A stretch of 64,000 nt of DNA from an uncultured Bizionia sp. (GCA_947496215.1 CANMCF010000002.1:124001-188000); one strand, 5' to 3'. Positions 36,300 to 44,404 are shown, numbered from the stretch's first letter. Translations and numbers: made by a program. The notes: generated by a model not told the origin, from the sequence alone.

Positions 36300-37334
36300 A
36301 TGATTCGTAAAAAATACTTCCCCTTGATTTGTGCCTGTTTTCTTGTGATTCTCTCTTGCAAAAAGCACAAGGAGCACTCAAAGTTACCGCCATTGGGTAT
36401 GGTCTGGATTCCTGAAGGAGTATTTGTACAAGGAGCCGTATCCCATGATGCTATGGCCTTACCTCGGGAAAAGCCAAATTTCAAAGTGAAATTGGATGGT
36501 TTCTTCATGGATGTCACAGAGGTGACCAATGCTCAATTTTCGAAATTTACTGGGGAAACCGGATATGTTACGTTGGCAGAACGCCCAATCGATTGGGACG
36601 AGATGAAAAAGGAGCTTCCCATTGGGACTCCAAAGCCAGAGGATTCCTTGTTGCAGCCAGGATCCTTGACATTTAAAAAGGTAAAAGGACAACAACCTAA
36701 CCTACGGGACGTGTCCAGATGGTGGAATTGGACCTTGGGAGCAAATTGGAAACACCCGCAAGGGCCGAAAAGTTCCATAGAAGGAAAGGGAAATCACCCT
36801 GTTGCCCATATAGCCTATGAAGATGCGGAAGCCTATTGTAAATGGGCAAATAGAAGACTGCCTACGGAAGCAGAATGGGAATATGCAGCTAGAGGAAACC
36901 AAAAGGACGTGGTCTACCTTTGGGGGAACGACCAATCAGTCCTATCCGAAAAAGCCAATACGTGGAATGGCGATTTTCCTATGGAGAATACCGAAAAGGA
37001 TGGTTACGAACGCAGTGCCCCTGTAAGACAATATGCATCAAACCCCTTCGGGTTGTATGATATGGCTGGCAATGTATGGGAATGGACTTCCGATTGGTAT
37101 GATGTGGATAGAAACCATAAGCTTGCGGCCAACAAGTCTCCAGTTGATAACCCACAAGTGAAATCCAACCCCAGCATTCAAGAGAAGGTGATCAAAGGAG
37201 GATCGTTTTTATGCAATGCATCGTATTGTTCCAGTTATCGCATATCATCAAAAATGAATTCAAGCATCAACTCATCCGCAGAACACATTGGATTTAGAAC
37301 AGTGGTAACACCCAATATGCTTCAGAAAAAATAA
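36300..37334 (+). CDS. Formylglycine-generating enzyme (sulfatase-modifying factor), lipoprotein
   Basis: A 344-residue FGE/SUMF1-type protein with an SPII signal (CACFLVILSC). Conserved stretches are FFMDVTEVTNAQFSKF, RRLPTEAEWEYAARG, NPFGLYDMAGNVWEWTSDW and KGGSFLCNASYCSSYR. The last contains Cys305 and Cys310, matching the catalytic cysteine pair of genuine FGEs, so this is probably an active enzyme and not a redox-dead homologue. Its lipoprotein signal places it outside the cytoplasm, where it can act on the exported sulfatase. It follows the sulfatase by 125 bases, with a hairpin between, so it may have partly separate expression. Confidence 0.9.
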   Translation: MIRKKYFPLICACFLVILSCKKHKEHSKLPPLGMVWIPEGVFVQGAVSHDAMALPREKPNFKVKLDGFFMDVTEVTNAQFSKFTGETGYVTLAERPIDWDEMKKELPIGTPKPEDSLLQPGSLTFKKVKGQQPNLRDVSRWWNWTLGANWKHPQGPKSSIEGKGNHPVAHIAYEDAEAYCKWANRRLPTEAEWEYAARGNQKDVVYLWGNDQSVLSEKANTWNGDFPMENTEKDGYERSAPVRQYASNPFGLYDMAGNVWEWTSDWYDVDRNHKLAANKSPVDNPQVKSNPSIQEKVIKGGSFLCNASYCSSYRISSKMNSSINSSAEHIGFRTVVTPNMLQKK

Positions 37335-37352
37335 ACGTAACCATAAAAATAC

Positions 37353-38795
37353 TTGAACCCCTTGAAACGTTCCAACTTAAAACTACACCATTTGCTACTG
37401 CCGGTAGTCTTTCTATTCATCCTCATAACTTTTGGATTGGTCATAGGACCAACTTATCTTGGAATGAAACCATTTCCTTTGGAAATCATCTTTTTGCTGT
37501 CTGCAGTGTTTTCTGCCATAGAATTGATGATTCTAGGTTATAGATGGGATCAGATCCAAAAGGCCATAGTAAAAAAAATAGCGAAAGGATTTCCCATAAT
37601 ACTCATTTTCTTTTCCATAGGAGTGCTTATCGGTTCATGGATCATTTCCGGTACGATTCCCATGCTGGTATATTATGGTATAAAGTTGATAAGTCCAGAT
37701 TACATGTACATCATAGCCTTTGTGGTGCCAATAATCTTTTCGATGTTGACAGGAACATCCTGGGGTTCCATAGGAACCATTGGAGTTGTCATTATCGGTA
37801 TGGCATCCATTGCTGGTGTGGACTTGGGAATAACTGCGGGAGCAATAGTCGGAGGAGCCTACTTTGGAGATAAGATGTCTCCGCTTTCGGATACGACAAA
37901 CTTGGCATCGGCAGCCACGGGTGTAAAACTCTATGATCATATCCATTCCATGATGTATACCACTTTTCCATCTGCATTTATTTCTGCGATCGTGTTTTTT
38001 AGCTTGTCCTTTGTATATCCAGCATCAAGCGAGGTAAACAATGAGGCGACCTCGCAAGCGACATTGTTGGCCATAAAGAATTTGTTCAATTTCAATGTCC
38101 TATTGATAATTCCTCCAGCCATCGTATTGTATGGTTCGTTGAAAAGAAAGCCGACAGTACCGGTAATGCTTTTGTCTGCATTGTCTGCCAGTGTTTTGAC
38201 TTTGCTTTTTCAAAATTATTCATTGGAGAACTTATTGCAAACCCTTTTAAAGGGATATGATGTGAACATGGCCACATGGGCTACTGCAATGCCCGAGAAC
38301 GTGGTGACCCTTTTCAATAGAGGAGGCTTGTATGCACTTAATGAAGCCATCTTCTTTACATTCATGGTATTCATCTTCATAGGGATATTGGATATGGTGA
38401 AAGCGATGCCTACATTGGTCAACATCGTTTTCAAAGATGTCAAGAAAAAATGGGCATTGATAATCTCCTCTTTGGTGGCAACGGCGTTTACAAATGCATT
38501 CACATCCAATCAAAGTGCAACCAGTTTCATTATAGGTGACGCATTCAAATCGGCATACGATCGTTTGAAAGTTCCAAGGAAAGTACTATCGAGATCCATA
38601 GAGGATTATGGAACCATGATCGAGACGCTGATACCATGGACGGCATCGACACTGTTTGTGGTTTCTACCTTGGGAGTGGATTTTGCAGATTATTGGCATT
38701 GGCAGTTGCTATCCATTTTAAATATTTTTGTAGCTCCAATTCTTGCACTTACAGGCATTGGATGTTTTTACAAGACAAAAGACAAAACAAAATAA
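37353..38795 (+). CDS. NhaC-family cation/solute antiporter
   Basis: A 480-residue membrane protein with about 11-12 hydrophobic segments. The signature GGAYFGDKMSPLSDTTNLAS and LTGTSWGSIGTIGVVIIG are typical of the NhaC group. NhaC-type carriers include Na+/H+ antiporters and also amino-acid or organic-acid exchangers (MleN, and the methionine-linked MetT group). The start is TTG at 37353, 18 bases after the FGE stop; I see no better ATG nearby. The next gene is a Cys/Met-type PLP enzyme, which favours an amino-acid carrier role. This is inference. Confidence 0.85.
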   Translation: MNPLKRSNLKLHHLLLPVVFLFILITFGLVIGPTYLGMKPFPLEIIFLLSAVFSAIELMILGYRWDQIQKAIVKKIAKGFPIILIFFSIGVLIGSWIISGTIPMLVYYGIKLISPDYMYIIAFVVPIIFSMLTGTSWGSIGTIGVVIIGMASIAGVDLGITAGAIVGGAYFGDKMSPLSDTTNLASAATGVKLYDHIHSMMYTTFPSAFISAIVFFSLSFVYPASSEVNNEATSQATLLAIKNLFNFNVLLIIPPAIVLYGSLKRKPTVPVMLLSALSASVLTLLFQNYSLENLLQTLLKGYDVNMATWATAMPENVVTLFNRGGLYALNEAIFFTFMVFIFIGILDMVKAMPTLVNIVFKDVKKKWALIISSLVATAFTNAFTSNQSATSFIIGDAFKSAYDRLKVPRKVLSRSIEDYGTMIETLIPWTASTLFVVSTLGVDFADYWHWQLLSILNIFVAPILALTGIGCFYKTKDKTK

Positions 38796-38816
38796 GTAAT
38801 AACACATTTTATTTCA

Positions 38817-39998
38817 ATGAAAAAAATAAATATCGAGACGTTCTTGTCCCATGACGGTAAGAAAGCCCATAGCAAAGGGGCTGTTGTACCACCCATATAT
38901 CAGAATTCCCTATTCACGATGAAGGATTGGGATGATGTGGACAAGACTTTTGACGATAGGGTAAACAACTACATATACACGAGAGGGAACAATCCGTCCG
39001 TAAGGATCGTAGAAGAAAAACTAGCCAAGATTTCCGGAGGTGAGAGCGCAAAGTTGTTTGGATCTGGAATGGCAGCAATTAGTGCCTCCATTCTATCTTG
39101 CATAAAGAAAGGGAGTCATATCGTTACCGTAAAGAACATATATGGCCCGGCCAATAGTTTGTTGCAAAAGTATTTTAAACCCAAGTTCGATATCGAAGTC
39201 ACCTATATAACAGGAACGGACATCAATGAGTTCAAGGAAGCGATCCAACCCAATACTTCTTTGATTTATCTGGAAAGCCCATCTTCGGTCGTTTTGAGTC
39301 TACAGGATTTGGAAGCGGTGGCAAAACTTGCCAAATCGAAAGGAATAAAAACGATTATCGACAATACTTGGGCATCACCTGTCTTTCAAAAACCATTGAG
39401 TTTTGGGATAGATCTGGAAATACATTCCTGTTCAAAATACATTGGTGGACATAGTGATGTCGTAGCCGGTGTGGTGATAGGTGATGAAAAGGACATTGAC
39501 GATCTTTTTACGAAAGAGTTTGAATTGTTTGGGGCAAAGATAGCTCCTTTTGAGGCATGGCTATTGCTACGAAGCCTGAGAACTTTGAAAATAAGGATGG
39601 ATCAGCATCAAAAAAGTGCATTGACCGTGGCGCGTTTTTTGGAGAAACACCCAAAAATTGCAAAGATCAATTATCCGGGATTGGAAAGTTTTACTCAATA
39701 TGAATTGGGGAAAAAGCAAATGACCGGTTATAGTGGCTTGATGAGCTTTCAATTGAAAACTGACGATTTGGATAAGATCAAAACGTTTTTCAATGGGTTG
39801 AACCTATTTCAAATAGGTGTTAGCTGGGGAGGACATGAGAGTTTGATCTATGCTCCGGCAATTAGTTATTTGAAAGAGTTGAGCAAAGAGCAATTTGAAG
39901 GAATGGGGATCAGCTTGGGAGATATGAGAATATCCATTGGATTGGAGTCTGCAGAAGATTTAATTGAAGATTTGGATTTGGGATTGTCCAAAATCTAA
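38817..39998 (+). CDS. Cys/Met metabolism PLP-dependent enzyme (cystathionine/methionine gamma-lyase family)
   Basis: A 393-residue fold-type I PLP enzyme. YTRGNNPSVRIVEEKLAKISGG and KLFGSGMAAISASIL are typical; the PLP Lys is in SIEIHSCSKYIGGHSDVV (LEIHSCSKYIGG here) and TIIDNTWASPVFQKP holds the ring-stacking region. Members are cystathionine beta/gamma-lyases, cystathionine gamma-synthases and methionine gamma-lyases, and sequence alone does not separate them. It begins 21 bases after the NhaC-type gene, so the two probably form an uptake-and-breakdown pair. Its link to the upstream sulfatase genes may be only positional. Confidence 0.86.
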   Translation: MKKINIETFLSHDGKKAHSKGAVVPPIYQNSLFTMKDWDDVDKTFDDRVNNYIYTRGNNPSVRIVEEKLAKISGGESAKLFGSGMAAISASILSCIKKGSHIVTVKNIYGPANSLLQKYFKPKFDIEVTYITGTDINEFKEAIQPNTSLIYLESPSSVVLSLQDLEAVAKLAKSKGIKTIIDNTWASPVFQKPLSFGIDLEIHSCSKYIGGHSDVVAGVVIGDEKDIDDLFTKEFELFGAKIAPFEAWLLLRSLRTLKIRMDQHQKSALTVARFLEKHPKIAKINYPGLESFTQYELGKKQMTGYSGLMSFQLKTDDLDKIKTFFNGLNLFQIGVSWGGHESLIYAPAISYLKELSKEQFEGMGISLGDMRISIGLESAEDLIEDLDLGLSKI

Positions 39999-40016
39999 AT
40001 AGGCATCAAAGTAAAA

Positions 40017-40043
40017 AGACACACTGTTCGAAACAGTGTGTCT
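40017..40043. terminator. Bidirectional terminator between convergent genes
   Basis: AGACACACTGTT and AACAGTGTGTCT form a perfect 12-pair stem with a CGA loop, preceded by AAAAA. On the minus strand it is followed by TTTTTAC, a good terminator for the dehydratase gene; on the plus strand the T run is short. Confidence 0.85.
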
Positions 40044-40091
40044 TTGGCTCATCTAAACGTTCTTAGGGGTTCTACGTTAGGTATTGATGTG

Positions 40092-41159
40092 TTATCTTAA
40101 TATGAATCCATCTTTCATGGGATCGTTGGGATCGATTACAAAGGTTTGCATTCCAGTAATATGTGCCGTTCCTTCCACTTGGGGGATCACCGCCGTAAAA
40201 GGGCCGTAATCTTCTTCCGAAACGAGAGAGGCCTTGAATACCGAATCCGTAATACTTTCGATGCTCATGGTCTCACCATAGGTGATTTCCTTTCTTGCTC
40301 TGTTGATGGCCACCCTTCCTGATACTCCAGAGCCGGTAGGGCATCGGTCCACTTCTCCTTCAGCAAAGATGCAGACGTTGCGACTATCGTTGCCGGAAGG
40401 CTGTTTGTTGTTGTCGATGAATATGGTTCCATAGAGGAAGCTCAAATCATCTATAAAGGGATGCACTATGCCTTTATCTGCTTTCATTACGGCATTTTTA
40501 ATCATCATTCCTTTGTTTATCAAAGCTCTATATGAATTGGCACTCAAGTCGAAATCGAAATTGTTTTTTGCCATATCGACGTAGGCATAGAATGCGCCGC
40601 CATATGCAAGGTCATAGGTTACCTTTCCTAAGCCCTCGATTGTTGCGGTTCTGTCCAAACCTACAACGAAACTAGGTACGCAATGAAAGCGAACTCCAGT
40701 GACGTTTCCATTTTCAACATTTGCAAAGGAGGTTATCCTGCCACAAGGCGCATCGATCTTTATCACGTTTTCTCCTTCTTTAACATCAACCCAATTCATT
40801 TCTATTGCCAAAGTCGAAATGGCAATGATGGCGTGACCGCACATCGTAGAATAGCCTTCGTTGTGCAAGAAGATGATTCCAAAATCTCCTTGGTCGTCAT
40901 TTGGAGGTAATAATATGCAACCATACATGTCGGCATGCCCACGAGGCTCAAACATCAAGGCAGTACGTAAATAGTCATGGTTTTCTTTGCAAAAATATCT
41001 GTATTCCAATACGGAGTTTCCTTTCAACTCAGGGAAACCATCCACTATGACTCGCAATGGCTCTCCACCGGTATGCATGTCTATGGTTTTTATTTTAAGC
41101 CAATCTTCGTTTGGAGTAAAATTGGTTTTTGAAAGTATGTTTTGATAGACTTTACCCAT
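40092..41159 (-). CDS. trans-3-hydroxy-L-proline dehydratase (proline racemase family, Cys/Thr type)
   Basis: A 355-residue proline racemase-fold enzyme. The first catalytic residue Cys107 is in YSTMCGHAIIA. At the second catalytic position the motif is DRCPTGSGVSG with Thr275, not Cys. A Cys/Thr pair defines trans-3-hydroxy-L-proline dehydratases (human L3HYPDH), which eliminate water to give pyrroline-2-carboxylate. The window's other family member (1-560) has Cys here and is the epimerase type. The gene overlaps by 8 bases with the upstream reductase gene, which supplies the next step of the same pathway. No signal peptide, so cytoplasmic. 3-Hydroxyproline is a minor, collagen-linked residue. 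Confidence 0.9.
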   Translation of the reverse strand: MGKVYQNILSKTNFTPNEDWLKIKTIDMHTGGEPLRVIVDGFPELKGNSVLEYRYFCKENHDYLRTALMFEPRGHADMYGCILLPPNDDQGDFGIIFLHNEGYSTMCGHAIIAISTLAIEMNWVDVKEGENVIKIDAPCGRITSFANVENGNVTGVRFHCVPSFVVGLDRTATIEGLGKVTYDLAYGGAFYAYVDMAKNNFDFDLSANSYRALINKGMMIKNAVMKADKGIVHPFIDDLSFLYGTIFIDNNKQPSGNDSRNVCIFAEGEVDRCPTGSGVSGRVAINRARKEITYGETMSIESITDSVFKASLVSEEDYGPFTAVIPQVEGTAHITGMQTFVIDPNDPMKDGFILR

Positions 41160-42111
41160 TCGAATACTTTTTGTAGTAATAATTGGCAGCAGTCAAATCT
41201 TCCAAGGCATGGCCAACGGATTTGAAAAATGTTATCTCCTTGTCTGATGTTCTTCCGGATTTATCTTTCGAACAGAGTTGAAATAGGTCTGCTTTGATTT
41301 CTTCGGTCGTCAATGTACCATTTTGTAAAGGGATAACGATATCTCCACTTTCTTTTAAACCACCTTGGTAGGTGTCTACAAAGACTGAAGATTTCGTGAC
41401 AGCTTCATCATCTGCTTCCCTTGTGTCCTTTTTGTAAGCACCTACCAGATCTATGTGTTGTCCTTCTTTCAAGTGTTTCCCCAAGACCAAAGGAGTCTTG
41501 GAAAGCGTTGCAGAAGATATGATGTCGACTTCAGAAATCTTTTCTTCGATATTCTGTATCGGGGTCGTTTTAAATCCTTCCTCGGATAGTTGATCTGAAA
41601 TGGCTTGAGCCTTGTCAAAGTTACGTCCCCAGACATATACTTGTCTTATGGGGCGCACTGAAGCATGAGCCTTTATCAGGTTTATGGACAATGCTCCTGT
41701 TCCAATCATCAAAAGAGAATTGGAATCTTTTCTAGATAGAAGGGAAGATGCCAATGCGGAAGCAGCAGCTGTACGTTTTGCTGTCAAACTCTTGGCTTCC
41801 AATATAGCTTTTATGGTACCTTTTACCGCATCCAAATAGATGTATGTCCCATTGATCGAAGGTAAATCGAATTGATTGTTCTCTGGACTGACGGTAACTA
41901 CCTTTACACCGGCATTTTCGCTGGGGTTCCATGCAGGCATCAACAACAATGTGGAATCTGCTTTTACTTCAGGGTTTGGGAAATCATGGTGATGCCGCAT
42001 TGGTACGATTGTCTTTTTCGAAGAAAAGGCAAGGGCCAATTCGGAAACCAGCCCAGAAAAGGAGGTATGCGATTCTATAAATGAGGAGTCTATTTGTACG
42101 ATTGGAGCCAT
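41152..42111 (-). CDS. Delta1-pyrroline-2-carboxylate reductase (ornithine cyclodeaminase/mu-crystallin family)
   Basis: About 319 residues from ATG 42111; a TTG nine bases upstream is possible, but the duplicated copy also starts with ATG at the matching place. NAD(P)-binding GTGALSINLIKAHASVRP and VDIISSATLSKTPLVLG are typical of the OCD/mu-crystallin family. Its partner, overlapping by 8 bases, is the 3-hydroxyproline dehydratase. Family members beside such dehydratases reduce pyrroline-2-carboxylate to L-proline, so the pair converts trans-3-hydroxy-L-proline to proline. Part of this gene (from 41348) is included in a tandem duplication; a decayed second copy lies at 43651-44404. Confidence 0.88.
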   Translation of the reverse strand: MAPIVQIDSSFIESHTSFSGLVSELALAFSSKKTIVPMRHHHDFPNPEVKADSTLLLMPAWNPSENAGVKVVTVSPENNQFDLPSINGTYIYLDAVKGTIKAILEAKSLTAKRTAAASALASSLLSRKDSNSLLMIGTGALSINLIKAHASVRPIRQVYVWGRNFDKAQAISDQLSEEGFKTTPIQNIEEKISEVDIISSATLSKTPLVLGKHLKEGQHIDLVGAYKKDTREADDEAVTKSSVFVDTYQGGLKESGDIVIPLQNGTLTTEEIKADLFQLCSKDKSGRTSDKEITFFKSVGHALEDLTAANYYYKKYSNG

Positions 42112-42675
42112 ATATTCCAAAAGTACATGTTTACATATTTTTAATTAAATATTATCTGTGTTAAGGCGAATATTGTATGATATATGGATAATATCATATC
42201 ATATCATATTGTATTGTGTTTGGATTGAATAATACTGCCTAAACCTTCTAAGGTTCTATGATGTTGACGTATTTGATTCGGAAAAATGAAGCTATCTATT
42301 CCATAGAATGGCAATTACCTTGGAACCCTCAAGGTCGTCGAAAGTATAGTTTTCCTTGTCAGGACCATTGTAATTGGTCAATGACATTTCATAAGATATC
42401 TTGGAGCTTTCCTTATGGAGGTAGGTGCGAAAATGCTCTGTCATTATTTTAATGTCGGAACGTTTGCTTTTGATGTCCGTTAATGTATTGCCAATCCCTA
42501 TGCCGTAGACATCTGTTATTTCCGAATTGCCTTTTATCGAAATATGGGACAAGACGTTGTTTTCGGTGTCAGGTGTTGAGAAAGTCACATCTTTGTCTAT
42601 GGTATAGTAAAAATAATCAGGGCCATCTTGTTGTCCGACTTCTTGAGAAATGATTTGCCAATGTCGATGTTTCCA
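41348..42675. repeat. Tandem duplication, unit 1
   Basis: This 1.33-kb unit runs from inside the reductase gene (CTTTCTTTT at 41348) to inside the truncated lipoprotein gene (GATGTTTCCA ending at 42675). Unit 2 (42676-44980) repeats it in the same order and direction, with many point differences and a 969-bp insertion. At the joint, GATGTTTCCA of the lipoprotein gene meets CTTTC of the reductase gene; the parent reductase sequence there is GATATCTCCA-CTTTC. This suggests short-homology recombination. Confidence 0.88.
42292..42675 (-). pseudogene. Lipoprotein gene copy 1, 5'-truncated remnant
   Basis: The 3' two thirds of a copy of the intact gene at 44580-45179. It keeps a good frame for the C-terminal 98 residues (FSTPDTENNVLSHISIKGNS to VIAILWNR), with few substitutions. 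It lacks the signal peptide and first third, and has a small deletion near 42648 relative to the intact copy. Its upstream end is the duplication joint. It has no start signal of its own and is probably not expressed. Confidence 0.82.
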
Positions 42676-42681
42676 CTTTCT

Positions 42682-42696
42682 TTTAAACCACCTTGG
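42682..42696. repeat. 15-bp direct repeat, left end of insertion
   Basis: TTTAAACCACCTTGG, identical to 43651-43665 and to the uninterrupted reductase gene near 41354-41368. It marks the left edge of the insertion. AAACCACC at 42685-42692 also pairs with GGTGGTTT at 42703-42710 to form a hairpin across the boundary. Confidence 0.8.
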
Positions 42697-42778
42697 AAAC
42701 AGGGTGGTTTTGTTGTTTTTAACAGGTTTTTAATAGATATTTACACTTAATTTAAAATCAAATGAAAAAAAATCAAAA

Positions 42779-43444
42779 GTGGCCGTATTCCTTTCTGTGT
42801 TAATGATGTTTGTTTCCTGTAGTCAATACGATAGGGATTTTGAACAGACTCAAAATATTTCAGAGAAGGCCAAGATCTTTGCTAAGGGAGATATGGAATC
42901 TACATTGAGGACTAATTTATTTAGTTATGTTGACGACTATTTAAAATCGACTACCAAACTTATTGCATTGTTGGAAGCACAAGACGATATTGATCCATTG
43001 AGAGTTATGGAAGCTTTGAAAGTTAGTGGAGCAACTAATTATGAGGAAATTGAGCATACACTTAGGTTAAACAATGTTAAGCAAGTTGATACATTCATTG
43101 AGTTGTTTAATGAGATGGAAGCTGACAAGGATAGGTTTTTAGAGGTAAATCCATCTATTAGGACTATTTCTCAAGAACAAATTGAAGAAGAGATAAGTGC
43201 CTATACCTTATCTAAGGTACATATAGGAGGAGGAGATCCCGTAGGAGGAGGGCCTTGTGAAGATGAATATGACAGTGATATGAACTCTTGTCATTTTAAT
43301 CTAGCATTATCAGCAGGAGCTTCAGTCGCTTTAGGAATTATTTCTGGAGGAATTGGAGGACTTTTCTCTGGAACTATGGCTATGGTAGTCTGGACAGGGT
43401 GCATTGGAGAAGCTTGGGATGATATGCAGAATTGTTTGAATTAA
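42779..43444 (+). CDS. Lipoprotein with bacteriocin-like Cys/Gly-rich C-terminal domain (start uncertain, possible frameshift)
   Basis: From GTG 42779 the product has 221 residues with a lipobox (SVLMMFVSC) but no basic n-region. ATG at 42762 is one base out of frame across a run of eight A; a ninth A would give MKKKSKVAVFLSVLMMFVSC, a complete SPII signal. Residues about 25-145 are helical and acidic. Then GGGDPVGGG leads to two C-x10-C units, CEDEYDSDMNSC and CIGEAWDDMQNC, which share C-x2-E-x3-DM-x2-C and flank a Gly-rich hydrophobic stretch (ASVALGIISGGIGGLFSG). This resembles a pore-forming bacteriocin-type tail. I do not recognise a named family. The gene is in the insertion and followed by a small membrane peptide gene. 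Confidence 0.65.
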   Translation: MAVFLSVLMMFVSCSQYDRDFEQTQNISEKAKIFAKGDMESTLRTNLFSYVDDYLKSTTKLIALLEAQDDIDPLRVMEALKVSGATNYEEIEHTLRLNNVKQVDTFIELFNEMEADKDRFLEVNPSIRTISQEQIEEEISAYTLSKVHIGGGDPVGGGPCEDEYDSDMNSCHFNLALSAGASVALGIISGGIGGLFSGTMAMVVWTGCIGEAWDDMQNCLN

Positions 43445-43459
43445 TTAAAAAACATTAGA

Positions 43460-43630
43460 ATGATTGCCAAACTAAAAAAAATAGCAATAATTTTACTAGT
43501 ATTATTAAATGTAGCTATGTTGCTAAATATAAAACAGGAACATTCTTATTTAATATGGATTATAGCTAGTATTACTTTGATCCTATTGTCTTTCTTTATT
43601 TATTATAAAATTAAGAAGGGAAAGAATTGA
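43460..43630 (+). CDS. 56-residue two-helix membrane peptide (candidate immunity protein)
   Basis: ATG at 43460 opens a 56-codon frame encoding a basic N-terminus (MIAKLKK), two hydrophobic stretches (IAIILLVLLNVAMLL and LIWIIASITLILLSFFIYY) and a basic end (KIKKGKN). It begins 15 bases after the lipoprotein stop in the same insertion. Small two-helix proteins next to bacteriocin genes often give self-protection, but that is inference. It ends 20 bases before the right-hand direct repeat. Confidence 0.6.
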   Translation: MIAKLKKIAIILLVLLNVAMLLNIKQEHSYLIWIIASITLILLSFFIYYKIKKGKN

Positions 43631-43650
43631 AATAGTCACCCAAATCTGAA

Positions 43651-43665
43651 TTTAAACCACCTTGG
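43651..43665. repeat. 15-bp direct repeat, right end of insertion
   Basis: TTTAAACCACCTTGG, identical to 42682-42696. Homology to the reductase gene resumes from here (TAGGTGTCTACAAAGACTG). Confidence 0.8.
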
Positions 43666-44404
43666 TAGGTGTCTACAAAGACTGAGGATTTTGTCAGTTT
43701 CATCATCTGCTTCCCTCATATCCTTCTTGTATGCGCCTACCAGATCTATGTGTTGCTCTTCTCTTAGATGCTTGCCCAAGACCAAAGGTGTCTTGGAAAG
43801 TGTGGCAGAAGATATGATGTCTACTTCAGAAATTTTTTCTTCGATACTTCGTACTGGAGTTATCTCGAATTTTTCGTCGGATAGTTGATTTGAAATGGCT
43901 TGGGCCTTGTCAAAGTTACGTCCCCAGACATAATTTGTCTTATCGGGCGAACAGCGGCATGAGCTTTTATCAGGTTTATGGACAATGCTCCTGTTCCAAT
44001 CATCAAAAGAGAATTGGAATCCTTTCTCGATAGAAAGGAGGATGCCAATGCAGAAGCAGCGGCCGTACGTTTTACTGTCAAGCTCTTGGCTTCCAATATG
44101 GCTTTTATGGTGCCTTTTATCGCATCCAAATAGATGTAAGTCCCGTTAATGGAAGGTAAGTCGAATTGATTGTTCTCTGGACTGACGGTCACTATTTTCA
44201 CACCAGCATTTTCACTAGGATTCCATGCAGGCATCAACAGCAATGTGGAATCTGCCTTTACTTCCGGATTAGGAAAATCATGATGGTGTCGCATTGGTAC
44301 GATTGTCTTTTTCGAAGAAAAAGCAAAGGCCAATTCGGAAACCACCCAGTAAAGGAAGTATGCTTTTCGATGAAAGAGGTGTCTATTTGTACGATTTGAG
44401 TCAT
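43651..44404 (-). pseudogene. Decayed second copy of the pyrroline-2-carboxylate reductase gene
   Basis: It starts with ATG at 44404 and follows the intact gene closely, but has small indels near 44342, 43931 and 43695 that shift the frame. The longest intact stretch covers the N-terminal half with the GTGALSINLIKAHAAVRP motif. The 3' end is cut off by the duplication joint and separated from it by the insertion. Pseudogene status is clear from multiple frameshifts. Confidence 0.9.

Larger units (their letters stand above)
42697..43665. mobile_element. 969-bp cassette-like insertion without transposase, flanked by 15-bp direct repeats
   Basis: The reductase-copy sequence is continuous if this segment is removed: CACCTTGG on the left joins TAGGTGTCTACAAAG on the right. 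The segment carries two rightward genes (a lipoprotein with a Cys/Gly-rich tail and a 56-residue two-helix peptide), looks AT-rich, and has no transposase or integrase. A 15-bp repeat is long for a transposon target duplication and fits site-specific recombination of a small circle, or a non-autonomous element. The type is not known. Confidence 0.65.

Noticed and set aside
41152-42111. Ornithine cyclodeaminase for arginine/ornithine breakdown
   Set aside because: It overlaps a Cys/Thr-type 3-hydroxyproline dehydratase gene, and no arginase or ornithine genes are near; pyrroline-2-carboxylate reductase fits better.
42185-42222. Short ATCAT repeats as a regulatory repeat or CRISPR-like array
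   Set aside because: Only three or four 5-bp units in an AT-rich spacer, not preserved in the duplicated copy.
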